From positions 1 through 53,091 of the forward strand of contig JAAWDG010000018.1 in NCBI GenBank assembly GCA_022793655.1: 53,091 bases of DNA, given 5' to 3'. This stretch comes from Clostridiales bacterium (GTDB lineage Bacteria; Bacillota; Clostridia; Oscillospirales; CAG-272). Numbering within the stretch: position 1 is the first letter of the stretch; the number at the start of each line of letters is the position of its first letter. Shown here one piece after another: positions 46,439 to 53,091 of the stretch. The notes below the pieces were generated by a model. It saw nothing but the letters and a program-made list of their open reading frames with translations, was not told where the DNA came from and did no database searches. The position numbers were made by a program, and so were the translations under genes.

Positions 46439-46516
46439 CATGATTATAAATTTGAAATCACAAACTTTTGCGCTTGATATTAAAATTGTTATGATTCCCA
46501 AAGAAAGGGTATACTG

Positions 46517-47737
46517 ATGGAAGTTAAAAATGCAATTATCGGCCAGTCCGGCGGTCCTACCGCCGCTATTAATGCAACATTAGCCGGCGTAATTGAAGGC
46601 TGTTTGTCATCTGTCCACATCGATAAAATTTTTGGCATGCGCCATGGAATTGAGGGCGTACTAAAAAAAGATATATTGCTTTTAAATGATTTATTGACAG
46701 ATGAATATCATCGAACCCTATTAAAGCAAACTCCAGCCAGCGCACTTGGCTCTTGTCGAGTGAAACTGCCTGATTCATCCACAGATGACGCCGTATATCA
46801 AACAATTTTTGAATTTTTAAAAGAAAAAGAGATTGGCTATTTCTTCTATATTGGCGGCAATGATTCTATGGATACAATTGATAAGTTAACCCGCTATGCG
46901 GCGGCCCATGCAATCACGTTTGTCCAGTTTATTGGCGTGCCAAAAACAATTGATAATGATTTAGTAGAAACTGATCATACACCTGGCTATGGTTCGGCCG
47001 CTAAATATATCGCCGCCAGCATGGCTGAAATTGCAAGAGACTGCGCCGTATACACAGTGCCGGCCGTTACCATAGTGGAAATTATGGGACGTGATGCCGG
47101 ATGGCTGACAGCCTCTGCCGCTTTATCAAAAGCAATCAACGGACAGGGCGCAGACTATATTTATCTGCCTGAAATTCCATTTACCGCAAAACAATTTTAC
47201 GCTGACATTACGCGCGCTTTCCAAACTCATCCAAACGTGATTATTGCTGTTTCTGAGGGACTGCGACTACCAAATGGTGAATATGTCGGCGCGTCTGGCC
47301 AAAACGGTGCCGTTGATGTATTCGGTCATAAATATCTCGCCGGTACCGGTAAAACTTTAGAAACCATGGTTCGGGATCATTTTGCTTGCAAGGTGCGTGC
47401 CGTAGAGATTAATATTCTCCAGCGTTGTGCCGCGCATGTTCTTTCGCTGACTGATATTGAGGAATCGATTCAAACCGGAAAGGCTGCCGTTACGGCCGCA
47501 GAACGAGGTGAAACCGGCGTGATGATTTGTATGCACCGAAACAAAGAATCTGCGGTTCAATATCAAACTGTTCCTGTTTCCAAAATTGCCAATCAAATCA
47601 AAATCGTGCCGCCATCATTTATCAATGAAGAGGGAAATAATGTGACCGATGCTTGTATTTCTTATTTAAAGCCGCTGATTCAAGGTGAGCAAACTATTCT
47701 TTGGGAAAACGGTTTGCCCAAACATTTTTATTTTTAA
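46517..47737 (+). CDS. 6-phosphofructokinase, PPi-dependent type
   Basis: 406 residues, longer than ATP-PFK (about 320). IGQSGGPTAAINAT is the phosphate-binding start. The phosphodonor motif is GGNDS at 113-117, where ATP enzymes have GGDGS: the second Asp is the mark of PPi enzymes. PKTIDND at 142-148 has the Lys that favours PPi. PGYGSAAKY and EIMGRDAGWLTA follow. It interconverts fructose 6-phosphate and fructose 1,6-bisphosphate, reversibly, with PPi/Pi. AAAGGG lies 7 bases before the ATG. Asn in place of the first Asp is, from memory, common in clostridial members. Confidence 0.9.
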   Translation: MEVKNAIIGQSGGPTAAINATLAGVIEGCLSSVHIDKIFGMRHGIEGVLKKDILLLNDLLTDEYHRTLLKQTPASALGSCRVKLPDSSTDDAVYQTIFEFLKEKEIGYFFYIGGNDSMDTIDKLTRYAAAHAITFVQFIGVPKTIDNDLVETDHTPGYGSAAKYIAASMAEIARDCAVYTVPAVTIVEIMGRDAGWLTASAALSKAINGQGADYIYLPEIPFTAKQFYADITRAFQTHPNVIIAVSEGLRLPNGEYVGASGQNGAVDVFGHKYLAGTGKTLETMVRDHFACKVRAVEINILQRCAAHVLSLTDIEESIQTGKAAVTAAERGETGVMICMHRNKESAVQYQTVPVSKIANQIKIVPPSFINEEGNNVTDACISYLKPLIQGEQTILWENGLPKHFYF

Positions 47738-47852
47738 TTGTCAGATTTATTTTTCTTTTGCATGTTATAAAATGATATAAAAAGCAAACCCTAATTACAT
47801 GCCAAGGATGTTTGTACAAGCATCTTAGTTTGTGAAAGGATGAAATGCGATT

Positions 47853-48038
47853 ATGTCAAAAATGATGGATTTATCGAAAGGAATGCTTTTAGGCGCCGCA
47901 GCCGGTTTGTCGGTTGGTTTTCTTGTCGCTTCGGATAAACGCAAGAAAAAACGCATTGTAAAAGCAGCCAAGAGAACAATGGAAGCGGTCGAAGACACAG
48001 TGAAAAACGCCGTTGATATGACCAAACACAGTTCATAA
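47853..48038 (+). CDS. Small YtxH-like membrane protein
   Basis: 61 residues: a Gly/Ala-rich hydrophobic segment (GMLLGAAAGLSVGFLVAS, about 10-27), a basic patch (DKRKKKRIVKAAKR) and an amphipathic tail (TMEAVEDTVKNAVDMTK). This is the layout of YtxH/gas-vesicle-like small proteins of unknown function. GAAAGGA lies upstream of the ATG and a terminator follows directly, so it is a monocistronic gene despite its size. Confidence 0.8.
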   Translation: MSKMMDLSKGMLLGAAAGLSVGFLVASDKRKKKRIVKAAKRTMEAVEDTVKNAVDMTKHSS

Positions 48039-48051
48039 ACGGTATACACAT

Positions 48052-48092
48052 AAACAAGGAGAAAAGTAAAAACTTTTCTCCTTGTTTATTTT
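48052..48092 (+). terminator. Terminator after the YtxH-like gene
   Basis: A perfect 16-bp stem containing ACAAGGAGAAAAGT (48052-48067 with 48072-48087), loop AAAA, followed by a T-rich tract. Confidence 0.93.
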
Positions 48093-48156
48093 ACATGTTT
48101 TTTCAAGAAATTTAGGATAAATTTTCGAAATATTGTTAAATTCATCACAATATAAC

Positions 48157-48185
48157 TTGACTAAATTTTGACAGCGTATTATAAT
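48157..48185 (+). promoter_or_regulatory. Promoter of serC-serA
   Basis: TTGACT (48157-48162), 17 bp, TATAAT (48180-48185), the same hexamers as the nusB promoter. A TTGACA at 48168 is too close to the -10 to serve. No riboswitch or T-box fits in the short leader. Confidence 0.88.
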
Positions 48186-48216
48186 AAGAATAATATTTCT
48201 TTTTGGAGGCAATTCA

Positions 48217-49299
48217 ATGAACAGAGTTTACAATTTTTCAGCCGGCCCGTCTATGTTGCCGATGTCCGTACTTGAAAAAGCCGCTTCTGAGCTTATTTGC
48301 TATGAAGATTCGGGCATGTCAGTGATGGAGATGAGCCATCGTTCCCCGGTTTACGATAAAATTATTACCAGCGCACAGGCTTCGCTCCGTAAGCTGATGA
48401 ATATTCCTGATAATTATAAAGTTCTGTTTTTACAGGGCGGTGCGTCAACACAGTTTGCCGCCGTTCCATTAAATTTAATGAAAACAGGCAAGGCAGACTA
48501 TGTCATCACAGGTCAGTTTTCAAAAAAAGCATATCAAGAAGCCAAAAAATATGGTGATGTACGATTAGTTGCCTCGTCGGAGGATCAAAACAATACATAT
48601 ATTCCTAAGCTTACCAAAGATGATTTCCGTCCGGATGCAGACTATGTACATATTTGTTTTAATAACACTATTTATGGAACAAAGTGGAACTATATCCCAG
48701 ACACAGGTGATATCCCGTTGGTAGCGGATTTATCCTCTTGCATCATTTCAGAACCAATTGATGTATCGAAATTTGGTGTCATTTATGCCGGCGCTCAAAA
48801 GAATATGGCTCCGGCTGGTTTGACTGTTGTCATCATTAGAGAAGACCTGTTAGGCTTTGCTAAACCTGAAACGCCCGCTATGTTGGATTATAAAATTATG
48901 GCCGACAATGACTCTATGTACAATACTCCTCCTTGCTATTGCATTTATATGGCTGGTTTAGTTTATGACTGGATTTTAGGCATGGGCGGCCTTGAAGAAA
49001 TGAAAAAATATAACGAGAAAAAGTGCGCTGTACTATATAATTATTTAGATGAACAGGATTATTATATAGCCGCCGCACAAAAAGATTATCGTTCTATGAT
49101 GAATGTTACTTTTGTAACTGGCAATGAAGAGTTAGACAAGAAGTTTGCTAAAGAGGCAGATGCAGCTGGCTTTAAAAACTTAAAAGGACATCGCTCTGTT
49201 GGCGGTATGCGTGCTTCTATTTATAACGCTATGCCGATTGAAGGGGTTGAAAAGTTAGTTGAATTTATGAAAGATTTTGCGAAAGCAAACCCGAAATAA
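48217..49299 (+). CDS. serC: Phosphoserine aminotransferase
   Basis: 360 residues. It converts 3-phosphohydroxypyruvate and glutamate to phosphoserine. FSAGPSMLPMSVLEKA and MEMSHRSPVY are at the N-terminus. LFLQGGASTQFAAVPLNL binds phosphate, NNTIYGT is family-specific, and Lys195 in AGAQKNMAPAG carries PLP. Clear GGAGG before the ATG. It is followed 33 bases later by serA, the preceding enzyme of the pathway. Confidence 0.98.
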   Translation: MNRVYNFSAGPSMLPMSVLEKAASELICYEDSGMSVMEMSHRSPVYDKIITSAQASLRKLMNIPDNYKVLFLQGGASTQFAAVPLNLMKTGKADYVITGQFSKKAYQEAKKYGDVRLVASSEDQNNTYIPKLTKDDFRPDADYVHICFNNTIYGTKWNYIPDTGDIPLVADLSSCIISEPIDVSKFGVIYAGAQKNMAPAGLTVVIIREDLLGFAKPETPAMLDYKIMADNDSMYNTPPCYCIYMAGLVYDWILGMGGLEEMKKYNEKKCAVLYNYLDEQDYYIAAAQKDYRSMMNVTFVTGNEELDKKFAKEADAAGFKNLKGHRSVGGMRASIYNAMPIEGVEKLVEFMKDFAKANPK

Positions 49300-49332
49300 T
49301 AAAGTGTATATAGAAAGGGACGAAAAGTCATT

Positions 49333-50490
49333 ATGAAAATACAGCTATTAAATAAAATTGCCGCTGTTGGTACCGATCTTTTTGATAAATCTTGGGAAGT
49401 AACTGACAAGGTAACATCCCCTGACGCAATTATGGTCAGAAGCGCTGCTATGCATGATATGGAGTTTGACGGCTCTTTAAAAGCAATTGCCAGAGCTGGT
49501 GCCGGCGTAAATAATATTCCGCTTGATAAATGTGCAGAGCAGGGTATTGTCGTATTTAATACACCTGGCGCCAATGCAAATGGTGTTAAAGAATTAGCGC
49601 TCGGTGCTTTAATTCTTGCTTCCCGTAATATTATCGGGGGTGTAAACTGGGCAAAAACATTAGAGGGAACTGAAGCTGGTGTAGCCAAAGCGGTTGAAAA
49701 GGGAAAAAGTCAATTTGCTGGCTGTGAATTAAAGGGTAAAACACTGGGTGTTATTGGTCTTGGTGCCATTGGTGGCATGGTAGCCAGTGCGGCTTCTTAT
49801 TTAGGTATGAATGTTATCGGCTGTGACCCATACCTTTCTGTAAATGCTGCTTGGAGCATTAATAGCCATGTTATTAAAGCGAGCAGCTTTGACGATATTT
49901 TTGCATGTGCTGATTATATATCACTGCACGTTCCAGCCACAAAAGAAACAAAAGAAATGATCAACGCGCAGTCAATTGCTAAAATGAAAGACGGCGTAAA
50001 AATTCTGAATCTGGCTCGTGCTGATCTTGTGAATAATGCTGACTTAAAGGCTGCGCTTGCTTCTGGCAAAGTAGGTTGCTATGTCACTGATTTCCCGACA
50101 GAGGAAACAATCAATACAGAAGGGATTATTGCTATTCCACACTTGGGTGCTTCTACTGAAGAATCAGAAGATAACTGCGCTGTTATGGCGGCGAATCAGT
50201 TAATTGACTATTTAATAAACGGCAATATTAAAAATTCAGTGAACTATCCAGACGTGGCTATGCCAAGAAGCGGCGAAACTCGCATCTGTGTGTTGCATAA
50301 AAACATTCCTGCTGTTCTTTCTTCAATTTCTTCTCTTATTTCAGAACAGGGAATCAATATTGACAATATGCTCAACAAATCCAAAGGCGATTATGCTTAT
50401 ACGATGATTGATGCAGCAAGTCAAGTACACGAGGATGTAGTTGCTAAAATCTTAGCTGTTGATGGTGTAATTCGCGTTAATCTTTATTGA
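49333..50490 (+). CDS. serA: D-3-phosphoglycerate dehydrogenase with ACT domain
   Basis: 385 residues. It oxidises 3-phosphoglycerate, the first step of serine synthesis. The NAD fold is GVIGLGAIGGMVASAASYLGM. Catalytic regions are LNLARADLVNN and PHLGASTEESEDNC (His). The last 75 or so residues form an ACT domain (RICVLHKNIPAVLSSISSLISEQGINIDNM), the likely site of serine feedback, without the intervening domain of the longest SerA type. LARADLV replaces the usual ARGGLV, so the conserved Gly pair is absent. AGAAAGGGA lies upstream. Confidence 0.95.
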   Translation: MKIQLLNKIAAVGTDLFDKSWEVTDKVTSPDAIMVRSAAMHDMEFDGSLKAIARAGAGVNNIPLDKCAEQGIVVFNTPGANANGVKELALGALILASRNIIGGVNWAKTLEGTEAGVAKAVEKGKSQFAGCELKGKTLGVIGLGAIGGMVASAASYLGMNVIGCDPYLSVNAAWSINSHVIKASSFDDIFACADYISLHVPATKETKEMINAQSIAKMKDGVKILNLARADLVNNADLKAALASGKVGCYVTDFPTEETINTEGIIAIPHLGASTEESEDNCAVMAANQLIDYLINGNIKNSVNYPDVAMPRSGETRICVLHKNIPAVLSSISSLISEQGINIDNMLNKSKGDYAYTMIDAASQVHEDVVAKILAVDGVIRVNLY

Positions 50491-50505
50491 TTTATTTGGT
50501 ATTCA

Positions 50506-50545
50506 AAAATGGTATGTTATTTTTCGTAAATGGCATACCTTTTTG
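50506..50545 (+). terminator. Probable terminator after serA
   Basis: GGTATG (50511-50516) pairs with CATACC (50534-50539), with an inner ATTT/AAAT pair and a T5 run after. An A-tract lies on the left. The loop is large, so it is less certain than the others. Confidence 0.65.
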
Positions 50546-50560
50546 TTTCTTTGGTTTTCG

Positions 50561-50589
50561 TTGTAAACAAAATAAAAATATGATACAAT
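50561..50589 (+). promoter_or_regulatory. Distal promoter candidate upstream of pgi
   Basis: TTGTAA (50561-50566), 17 bp, TACAAT (50584-50589) preceded by TGA, i.e. an extended -10. It would transcribe the hairpin-rich element that follows. Confidence 0.6.
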
Positions 50590-50680
50590 AAGAATAATCT
50601 TTACGGATTATTCTTAAAAAGCTTGACTTGTCACCTAAAAGGGATGACATTCTGGCTATGCCGAAAAAGTCAATCTTTAT
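50589..50680 (+). repeat. Dispersed intergenic element, copy 3, folding as hairpin plus three-way junction, upstream of pgi
   Basis: Hairpin TAAGAATAATC/GATTATTCTTA (50589-50599 with 50606-50616) and AAAAAG are followed by stem TTGACTT/AAGTCAA (50623-50629 with 50666-50672). This stem encloses TGTCACC/GG-TGACA and TTC-GGC/GCC-GAA hairpins, then CTTTATG. The block 50627-50657 matches copy 1 and the hairpin part matches copy 2. I recognise no riboswitch class in it. Confidence 0.6.
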
Positions 50681-50703
50681 GATAATTAAAATGTTATTGC
50701 AGC

Positions 50704-50715
50704 TTATGGTATAAT
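50704..50715 (+). promoter_or_regulatory. Proximal extended -10 promoter of pgi
   Basis: TATGGTATAAT with the hexamer at 50710-50715 and no good -35 at 17 bp (TAAAAT). The transcript would start about 25 bases before the ATG. Confidence 0.65.
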
Positions 50716-50745
50716 AAAGCAAATGGATAAGGGGAAAATAGTAGT

Positions 50746-52086
50746 ATGTCTATTCAATTAAATGATACATTTATTAGAGATTCAGTCACAAAAGAAGCGC
50801 TTGAACAAATGGTACCGGCATTAGAAAGTGCTTATGAAAAGCTAATGCATGGAACCGGACGAGGCGCTGATTATCTTGGTTGGCTGAATCTGCCGGAATC
50901 TTATGATCGAGATGAATTTGATGAGATCAAAAAGGCGGCACACTATATTCAAAAAAATTGTGATATTTTTATTGTCATTGGTATAGGCGGATCTTACTTA
51001 GGCGCAAGAGCTGCTATTGAGTTTATTAAAAGTCCTAATTATAACCAATTACATAAAAATACACCAAATATTTATTTCTCAGGAAATGATCTTTCTTCTT
51101 CATCTTTGCAAGAGTTATTAACTTTATGCGAGGGGAAAGACGTTTGCGTTAATGTTATTTCTAAATCAGGCACTACGACTGAGCCAGCAATTGCTTTTCG
51201 TATTTTTAGAAATCTATTGGAAAAGAAATATGGTGAAGAAGGCGCCAAAGAAAGAATTTTTGTAACGACAGATAAAGCAAAAGGCAAACTAAAAGAATTA
51301 GCCGATCAAAAGGGCTACAAAACATTTGTTGTGCCTGACGATATTGGCGGACGTTATTCAGTATTGTCTGCAGTAGGCCTATTGCCTATCGCCGCTGCCG
51401 GCATTGATATTGACGCCATTATGGCTGGAGCTAATGAAGCACGCAAACAATATGCAACATGTGATCTTTGGCAAAATGATTGTTGTCGCTATGCTGTTCT
51501 GCGCAATATACTATACCGTCAGGGAAAAGAAATTGAAATTTTAGTTTCTTATGATAGTGCGATGCAAAAATTGTCTGAGTGGTGGAAACAGTTATTTGGT
51601 GAAAGTGAAGGAAAAGAGGGGAAAGGCCTTTTCCCGGTTTCGGTTACTTTTTCTACCGATCTTCATTCATTAGGGCAAATGATTCAACAAGGAAAACGCA
51701 ACTTATTTGAAACAGTATTAGTATTCAATGATAGACAAAAGATTGAGATTCCTTTTGATGAACAAGATCCGGATGGACTGAATTTTCTTGCTGGTAAAAC
51801 GATGGATTTTGTCAATGAGAAAGCGTTCCATGCTACCGCCATGGCGCATGCAGATGGCGATGTGCCGAATATTATATTAAAATTTGAAGGTCGATCAGCA
51901 TACAACTTCGGCTTTATTGTATACTTTTTCGAATTAGCATGTGCGCTGTCGGCTTATATGTTAGATGTAAATCCATTTGATCAGCCTGGCGTAGAAGCCT
52001 ATAAAGATAATATGTACGCTTTGCTTGGCAAACCGGGCTATGAAGAAAAAAAGCAAGAATTAGAAGCACGCATGAAAAATCGATAA
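50746..52086 (+). CDS. pgi: Glucose-6-phosphate isomerase
   Basis: 446 residues, the compact Firmicute type. [16 protein letters not shown] and [19 protein letters not shown] bind the sugar phosphate. [16 protein letters not shown] is signature 1, the His-containing [15 protein letters not shown] follows, and a C-terminal Lys lies in QPGVEAYK. It interconverts glucose 6-phosphate and fructose 6-phosphate, directly upstream in metabolism of the PPi-PFK encoded 3 kb away. AAGGGG lies 11 bases before the ATG. No terminator is evident in 52087-52170. Confidence 0.98.
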   Translation: MSIQLNDTFIRDSVTKEALEQMVPALESAYEKLMHGTGRGADYLGWLNLPESYDRDEFDEIKKAAHYIQKNCDIFIVIGIGGSYLGARAAIEFIKSPNYNQLHKNTPNIYFSGNDLSSSSLQELLTLCEGKDVCVNVISKSGTTTEPAIAFRIFRNLLEKKYGEEGAKERIFVTTDKAKGKLKELADQKGYKTFVVPDDIGGRYSVLSAVGLLPIAAAGIDIDAIMAGANEARKQYATCDLWQNDCCRYAVLRNILYRQGKEIEILVSYDSAMQKLSEWWKQLFGESEGKEGKGLFPVSVTFSTDLHSLGQMIQQGKRNLFETVLVFNDRQKIEIPFDEQDPDGLNFLAGKTMDFVNEKAFHATAMAHADGDVPNIILKFEGRSAYNFGFIVYFFELACALSAYMLDVNPFDQPGVEAYKDNMYALLGKPGYEEKKQELEARMKNR

Positions 52087-52170
52087 TTGACTCTTTAAAG
52101 CAGGTTTTGTCAGCTTTTCATCGTAAAATGAACCTTTCTATGGCATTTTGGTTAAAAATCATAAAATCGC

Positions 52171-52210
52171 TTGCAATCGCTTATTCTATCATGTATAATA
52201 TAGATAGAAT
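52171..52210 (+). promoter_or_regulatory. Promoter with overlapping operator-like inverted repeat, P-loop gene
   Basis: TTGCAA (52171-52176), 17 bp, TATAAT (52194-52199). ATTCTATC (52183-52190) and GATAGAAT (52203-52210) form an 8-bp inverted repeat with a 12-base gap, bracketing the -10. A repressor site is a fair inference. Confidence 0.72.
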
Positions 52211-52239
52211 CAACTAAGTTCATTATCGGAGGGAAGAAG

Positions 52240-52650
52240 ATGATCAACCTTATTGTAGGTGTAAAGGGGACAGGTAAGACCAAAACGCTGATTGATTTGG
52301 TGAATACAACCGTGGATCATTGCAATGGCTCTGTTGTGTGTCTTGAAAAGGGAACAAAGCTGAGACATGAAATCAAGTATTTGGCCAGACTCATTAATAC
52401 GGATGAATACATGATCAGCGATGCGCACTATCTCTTTGGTTTTATTGCTGGTATATGTGCAAGTGACCATGATATACAGGATATCTTTATTGATTCCTGT
52501 TTAAAAATCTGTAAGAATGATATGGAGGCTTTCGGTCACTTTGTACGGAAATTAGCTATTTTTGCTGAAGGACAGAATCTGTCTGTTACTATGACAGTTT
52601 CTTGTGCTAAAGAAGAACTGCCTGAAAGTCTTCTTCAATATGTAAAATAA
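52240..52650 (+). CDS. Small P-loop ATPase-like protein of unknown function
   Basis: 136 residues. Walker A is GVKGTGKTK at 7-15. A recurring clostridial pattern follows: LIDLVNTTVDHCNGSVVCLEKG, KYLARLINTDEYMISD and IQDIFIDSCLKI (hydrophobic strand ending in Asp, a Walker B candidate), and AKEELPESLLQYV at the end. Similar short proteins are widespread in Clostridia and often carry loose PilT-like annotations; no function is established as far as I know. GGAGGGAAG lies before the ATG. It has its own promoter with an operator-like repeat and its own terminator. Confidence 0.85.
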   Translation: MINLIVGVKGTGKTKTLIDLVNTTVDHCNGSVVCLEKGTKLRHEIKYLARLINTDEYMISDAHYLFGFIAGICASDHDIQDIFIDSCLKICKNDMEAFGHFVRKLAIFAEGQNLSVTMTVSCAKEELPESLLQYVK

Positions 52651-52660
52651 AACAAAAAAT

Positions 52661-52702
52661 AAAAAAATCCTTGTGAGCAATTCGCTCACAAGGAATTTTT
52701 TA
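52661..52702 (+). terminator. Terminator after the P-loop gene
   Basis: Stem TCCTTGTGAGC/GCTCACAAGGA (52668-52678 with 52684-52694), a 5-base loop, an A-tract before and ATTTTTTATTTT after. Confidence 0.92.
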
Positions 52703-52892
52703 TTTTCATAATTTTTTCTCATCTAAAACTTGATTTAGAGCGTATTCTTCTGCAAATTAATAAAGTTAGAAAAATTATCTCTATTTTTCCGTTTTGTACT
52801 TACCGGCATTATGATTGGCACATCGAAATACCGTGCATAAGATAACTAACAGATACGGTTTGAAACCGATCATTTTGTGGGAGGAATTATCA

Positions 52893-53091
52893 ATGTCAAA
52901 CTCACCTCAGAGTTTTCCGACCTCACTTGGATGTAAAGAGGTTGTTTGTATCGACTGCAATCGTGTATTAGATAGTTGCAGAGATAAGGATTGTTTTGAA
53001 AACGTCGAAGTATTCTTAACTGAATTCGGCGAGGAAATTATAAATAATACAACAAGCGTAAGAATTAAAAACGCTGAATTGGTTCATTGTG
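52893..53091 (+). CDS. Cys-rich conserved protein, N-terminal part (runs off the window)
   Basis: 66 codons are visible without a stop. GGGAGGAATT stands before the ATG. Cysteines at 14, 19, 22, 29 and 34 fall in CKEVVCIDC and VLDSCRDKDC, followed by VFLTEFGEEI and SVRIKNAEL. This CxxC...DSCRDKDC start recalls a group of conserved clostridial hypothetical proteins, some reported with spore or surface layers; I cannot confirm that here. Upstream (52703-52892) is a CATAAGATA (52837-52845) that fits the -10 of late mother-cell sigma factors, but no convincing -35. Otherwise I see nothing in that gap. Confidence 0.75.
   Translation, partial: MSNSPQSFPTSLGCKEVVCIDCNRVLDSCRDKDCFENVEVFLTEFGEEIINNTTSVRIKNAELVHC

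Noticed and set aside
48168-48173. TTGACA as the -35 for serC
   Set aside because: Spacing to the -10 is 6 bases. TTGACT at 48157 has the correct 17.
50697-50702. TTGCAG as the -35 of the proximal pgi promoter
   Set aside because: Only 7 bases separate it from TATAAT; the extended -10 alone explains the promoter.
50492-50722. A 76-codon minus-strand frame between serA and pgi
   Set aside because: It covers the serA terminator, two plus-strand promoters and a hairpin element; composition is AT-driven and no family is recognisable.

Overview
The window is chromosomal DNA of a low-GC Gram-positive bacterium, most likely a member of the Clostridia. The pointers are the order nusB, tsaD-like, xseA-xseB-ispA-tlyA-nadK-argR-recN, a CIRCE-controlled groESL operon, an infC-rpmI-rplT operon that starts with ATT behind an attenuator, a PPi-type phosphofructokinase, and sigma-A promoters that are often of the extended -10 (TGnTATAAT) type. 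I cannot name the genus from sequence alone. Nearly all of the window is core genome: there is no phage, no intact insertion sequence and no CRISPR array.

Layout. (1) 1-1848: the 3' part of a cell-surface protein made of 12-residue Asp-rich repeats, ending in a sorting-signal-like tail, followed by a class B sortase. (2) 1878-2333, minus: a small membrane protein. (3) 2548-15432, plus: a tight run of nucleic-acid, isoprenoid, NADP and wall-precursor genes, from nusB to recN, then murB-whiA-dnaE. (4) 15487-21079, plus: an envelope block with a class A PBP, a small membrane protein, a D-Ala-D-Ala carboxypeptidase and a membrane-anchored transglutaminase-like protein. (5) 21132-24446, plus: homoserine dehydrogenase and CIRCE-groES-groEL. 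(6) 24621-43410, minus: a long housekeeping cluster. Read in its own direction it is infC-rpmI-rplT, trmH-like, dprA, topA, trmFO, rnc, radical SAM, smc, ftsY, rdgB, yhbY, nadD, yqeK, rsfS, leuS, rpsU. (7) 43445-53091, plus: two envelope proteins (one VanY-like), a sugar isomerase-like protein, tRNA-Glu, PPi-PFK, a YtxH-like small protein, serC-serA, pgi, a small P-loop protein and the start of a Cys-rich conserved protein.

How it works together. Regions 3 and 6 carry replication (dnaE, topA, smc), repair and recombination (recN, xseAB, dprA), ribosome and RNA maturation (nusB, rnc, yhbY, rsfS, tlyA, trmFO, TrmH-like, rpsU, L20, L35, IF3), NAD(P) supply (nadD, nadK) and secretion (ftsY). The right end joins upper glycolysis (pgi, PPi-PFK) to serine synthesis from 3-phosphoglycerate (serA, serC).

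The least explained signals are non-coding. The main one is a diverged intergenic element found in three places (about 2.4, 25.0 and 50.6 kb), with hairpins and promoter-like ends. Others are a 13-bp inverted repeat around the tRNA-Glu leader, an operator-like inverted repeat over the promoter of the P-loop gene, and the repeat-protein/sortase pair at the left edge.
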